Part shown: piece after piece, positions 5,532 to 7,437 of the stretch
How the letters are laid out: each line of letters opens with the position of its first letter
Position numbering within the stretch: position 1 is the first letter of the stretch
Assembly: GCA_002369155.1 (NCBI GenBank)
Contig: DFEM01000082.1
Coordinates: 1 to 7,437 of the forward strand
DNA: 7,437 nt
Reading direction: 5' to 3'
Source: Lachnospiraceae bacterium UBA3802
GTDB lineage: Bacteria > Bacillota > Clostridia > Lachnospirales > Lachnospiraceae
Position numbers and translations under genes: made by a program
The notes under the pieces: generated by a model
Databases searched by the model: none
Seen by the model: only the letters and a program-made list of their open reading frames with translations
Told to the model about the DNA's origin: nothing

Positions 5532-6278
5532 TTAAGCGTTAACAATCTGACCGAAATCAGCCTTAAGTGATGCACCGCCGATAAGGCCGCCGTCGATGTT
5601 GGGCTTTGAAAGAAGCTCAGCAGCGTTGGAAGCGTTCATTGATCCGCCGTACTGAATACGAACTGCATCAGCTGTAGCCTGATCATACATCTCAGCGATA
5701 AGCTCTCTGATTCCCTTGCAAACTTCTTCTGCCTGATCGGATGTAGCTGTCTTGCCTGTACCGATAGCCCATATAGGCTCGTAAGCGATAACCATTGTCT
5801 TAACCTGATCTGCGCTTACACCTGCAAGGTCAGACTTAATCTGAAGTCTGATCCAATCCATTGTTACATTCATTTCTCTCTGCTCAAGAGACTCGCCGCA
5901 GCAAAGGATGGGTGTGATGCCTGCTTCAAAAGCCTTAAGAACTTTCTTGTTAAGGAAAGCATCATCTTCCTTGAAGTATTCTCTTCTCTCTGAATGTCCG
6001 ATGATAACGAATTCAACACCTGCATCTTTAAGCATGGGAGCTGAAATCTCACCTGTATAAGCACCCTTGTCTTCGATATAGAAGTTCTCAGCACCAACCT
6101 TAACGTTTGTGCCCTTAACAGCTTCTGCTACGGGAACGATATCGATTGCGGGTACACAGTAAACAACATCAACGTTGTCATTCTTTACAAGATCCTTTAA
6201 TTCTGCACAAAGTGCAATGGCTTCGCTGGGAGTCTTGTTCATCTTCCAGTTGCCGGCAATAATTCTTCTTCTTGCCAT
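5532..6278 (-). CDS. tpiA: triosephosphate isomerase
   Basis: This cytosolic TIM-barrel enzyme interconverts dihydroxyacetone phosphate and glyceraldehyde 3-phosphate in glycolysis and gluconeogenesis. All hallmarks are present: Asn10 and Lys12 in GNWKMN, the electrophile His95 in IIGHSERRE, the catalytic base Glu167 in [14 protein letters not shown] (165-178, with the flexible loop), YGGS (210-213) and the phosphate-binding [10 protein letters not shown] (230-239). At 248 residues it has normal bacterial length and appears intact. The start is secure: AAAGGAG (6286-6292) lies 7 nt before the ATG. It is the last gene of a pgk / DUF3592 / tpiA operon, 47 nt behind the DUF3592 gene, and ends at the terminator 5482-5512. 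GC is near half in the lines counted, above neighbouring genes, as expected for a highly expressed gene. The usual clostridial order is gap-pgk-tpiA, here with one extra gene. Confidence 0.98.
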   Translation of the reverse strand: MARRRIIAGNWKMNKTPSEAIALCAELKDLVKNDNVDVVYCVPAIDIVPVAEAVKGTNVKVGAENFYIEDKGAYTGEISAPMLKDAGVEFVIIGHSERREYFKEDDAFLNKKVLKAFEAGITPILCCGESLEQREMNVTMDWIRLQIKSDLAGVSADQVKTMVIAYEPIWAIGTGKTATSDQAEEVCKGIRELIAEMYDQATADAVRIQYGGSMNASNAAELLSKPNIDGGLIGGASLKADFGQIVNA

Positions 6279-6299
6279 TTTATTTCTCCTTTAATTTAA

Positions 6300-6313
6300 G
6301 AGTCTAAAGACTC
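6300..6313. repeat. small hairpin between the DUF3592 gene and tpiA
   Basis: GAGTC (6300-6304) and GACTC (6309-6313) flank a 4-nt loop in the 47-nt gap before tpiA, 7 nt upstream of its ribosome binding site. No U-tract follows on the minus strand, so it is not a proper terminator. It could be an RNA processing or stabilising hairpin for the tpiA part of the transcript. Confidence 0.4.
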
Positions 6314-6325
6314 ATTTAATACATA

Positions 6326-6817
6326 TTAAGCTTCGTTGATTTTCTTTCTTAACGATCTGGAAATAAATATACAAGGTAATCCGATGCCTACGCAGACACC
6401 GACGATGATTAATCCTATCTTAAGCATCATTCCTCCGACTTTGCTGTAATACGAGATAAAAAGCTGGGGAACTCTGATGCTTTTGACATCCGCGGGATTC
6501 TCTTTGCTGTAGTAAATATCAATGGAATCACCGGGCTTAAATTCATCTGTATATACCTGAAGTTCTGTCGAATACTCCTTTCCGTCCACTTCATAGGATA
6601 CAACGGAAACCTGAGTGTTCATGGAAACAAGCTTTCCTTCTGTTTTAATACGGCTGTCCGCGCCGTTTTCGATGTCAATCTCCACATTGTCTATTGCAAC
6701 CAGATTCTGAACACCGATTTTTATAAAAGAAAATCCGAAAAGTAAAGCTATCAGCAGCAGGACTATGCCTACTGCCGATAAAACATTACTGATTTTTTTA
6801 ATTTTTGAGCTGCTCAT
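6326..6817 (-). CDS. DUF3592-type two-helix membrane protein, 163 residues
   Basis: Two hydrophobic helices (about 13-35 and 126-153) flank a beta-rich domain. That domain carries the DUF3592 signature: GKLVS (61-65), [10 protein letters not shown] (73-82) and [19 protein letters not shown] (95-113). Family function is unknown. Lys/Arg at both ends (SSSKIKK and RSLRKK) suggest that both termini are cytosolic and the central domain is outside, by the positive-inside rule. The ATG at 6817 is only 9 nt after the pgk stop, and its site AAGGA overlaps that stop, so it is probably translationally coupled to pgk. tpiA follows after 47 nt. A membrane protein of unknown role inside a glycolytic operon is unexpected; shared expression rather than shared chemistry may explain it. 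The family match is good and the role is open. Confidence 0.82.
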   Translation of the reverse strand: MSSSKIKKISNVLSAVGIVLLLIALLFGFSFIKIGVQNLVAIDNVEIDIENGADSRIKTEGKLVSMNTQVSVVSYEVDGKEYSTELQVYTDEFKPGDSIDIYYSKENPADVKSIRVPQLFISYYSKVGGMMLKIGLIIVGVCVGIGLPCIFISRSLRKKINEA

Positions 6818-6826
6818 TATATGTCC

Positions 6827-7437
6827 TTATTTGTCATCAGCTGCATATACACCGGGAAGTTCCTTGCCCTCAAGGAATTCAAGAGATGCACCGCCACCTG
6901 TGGAAATGTGGCTCATCTTGTCAGCGAAACCAAGCTGGTTGCAAGCTGCTGCGGAATCACCGCCGCCGATGATTGTTGTAGCATCTGTCTCAGCGAGAGC
7001 CTTTGCTACAGCGATTGTACCTTTGGCAAGTGTAGGATTCTCGAATACACCCATGGGTCCGTTCCAAACAACTGTCTTAGCATTCTTAACTGCGTTAGCA
7101 TAAAGCTCTGCAGTCTTGGGTCCGATATCAAGACCTTCCTTGTCAGCGGGAATCTTGTCAGCATCTACTACAGATACTTCGATTTCAGCATCGATGGGAT
7201 CAGGGAATCCTGCAGCGATTGTTGTATCGATGGGAAGTAAGAGCTGCTTGCCGAGCTTGTCAGCCTTAGCCATCATTTCCTTGCAGTAATCAAGCTTCTC
7301 ATCATCTACGAGTGAGTTACCGATTTCGTATCCCTTAGCCTTTAAGAATGTGAATGCCATACCACCGCCGATGATAAGAGTATCGCACTTCTCAAGAAGG
7401 TTATTGATTACGTTAAGCTTATCAGCAACCTTAGCAC
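6827..7437 (-). CDS. pgk: phosphoglycerate kinase, C-terminal 202 residues (N-terminus outside window)
   Basis: The enzyme moves phosphate from 1,3-bisphosphoglycerate to ADP, making ATP and 3-phosphoglycerate in the cytosol. The window holds the C-terminal, nucleotide-binding half. It enters in the [10 protein letters not shown] motif and continues through [22 protein letters not shown] (the conserved ATP-site and hinge motif), [11 protein letters not shown] and the closing [19 protein letters not shown]. Full bacterial enzymes are about 400 residues, so roughly half is missing at the right edge; there is no sign of damage within the part seen. The frame has no start codon needed here and ends at a TAA at 6827-6829. 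It leads the operon portion seen and shares its stop region with the ribosome binding site of the DUF3592 gene. Confidence 0.97.
   Translation of the reverse strand, partial: AKVADKLNVINNLLEKCDTLIIGGGMAFTFLKAKGYEIGNSLVDDEKLDYCKEMMAKADKLGKQLLLPIDTTIAAGFPDPIDAEIEVSVVDADKIPADKEGLDIGPKTAELYANAVKNAKTVVWNGPMGVFENPTLAKGTIAVAKALAETDATTIIGGGDSAAACNQLGFADKMSHISTGGGASLEFLEGKELPGVYAADDK

Noticed and set aside
5361..5570. Plus-strand 69-residue open frame
   Set aside because: It runs through the tpiA terminator into the end of tpiA and has no ribosome binding site or recognisable motif.
6765..7240. Plus-strand open frames opposite pgk
   Set aside because: They are shadows of the conserved pgk codons, with no start signals.

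Overview
The window looks like a piece of a Lachnospiraceae-type Firmicutes chromosome, with Butyrivibrio, Pseudobutyrivibrio or Roseburia relatives as the most likely sources. This is inferred from strong AGGAGG-like ribosome binding sites, sigma-A promoters of the TTGACA/TATAAT type, moderately AT-rich DNA, a pgk/tpiA glycolytic operon and a cytosolic GH95 fucosidase of the kind common in gut or rumen clostridia. I see no rRNA, tRNA, CRISPR array, insertion sequence or phage gene.

Layout. (1) 1-1197, minus: the N-terminal 399 codons of a GH95 alpha-L-fucosidase-like glycoside hydrolase, running off the left edge. (2) 1198-1322: a compact divergent promoter region with an inverted repeat. 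(3) 1323-1979, plus: a haemolysin III / PAQR (YqfA, TrhA) seven-helix membrane protein, the only plus-strand gene. It ends in a terminator that works in both directions. (4) 3952-2025, minus: a tight three-gene operon behind a near-consensus sigma-A promoter. It encodes a three-helix membrane protein with a Gln/Asn-rich tail, a double zinc-ribbon membrane protein, and a 64-residue single-span protein. (5) 3953-4351: AT-rich intergenic DNA with that promoter, a two-way hairpin terminator and weak repeats. (6) 5068-4352, minus: a lone, AT-rich class I SAM-dependent methyltransferase with a non-ATG start. (7) 5072-5531: AT-rich DNA with a 12-bp direct repeat, an extended -10 promoter pointing at the methyltransferase, a possible broken mini-gene, a 10-bp inverted repeat and the tpiA terminator. 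(8) 7437-5532, minus: pgk (C-terminal half), a DUF3592-type membrane protein and tpiA, arranged as one operon.

How the genes work together. pgk and tpiA are core glycolysis, and the DUF3592 gene between them is probably translationally coupled to pgk. The three-gene operon encodes a small membrane module of unknown job whose central member has cytosolic-type zinc ribbons in front of two membrane helices. The fucosidase releases L-fucose from glycans taken into the cell, and its divergent neighbour is probably unrelated in function. The methyltransferase stands alone between AT-rich flanks and looks like a later insertion between the operon and tpiA.

The best candidates for something undescribed are the zinc-ribbon membrane operon, the DUF3592 gene inside the glycolytic operon, and the methyltransferase with its long, structured leader. 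None of them amounts to a clearly new system on sequence alone.
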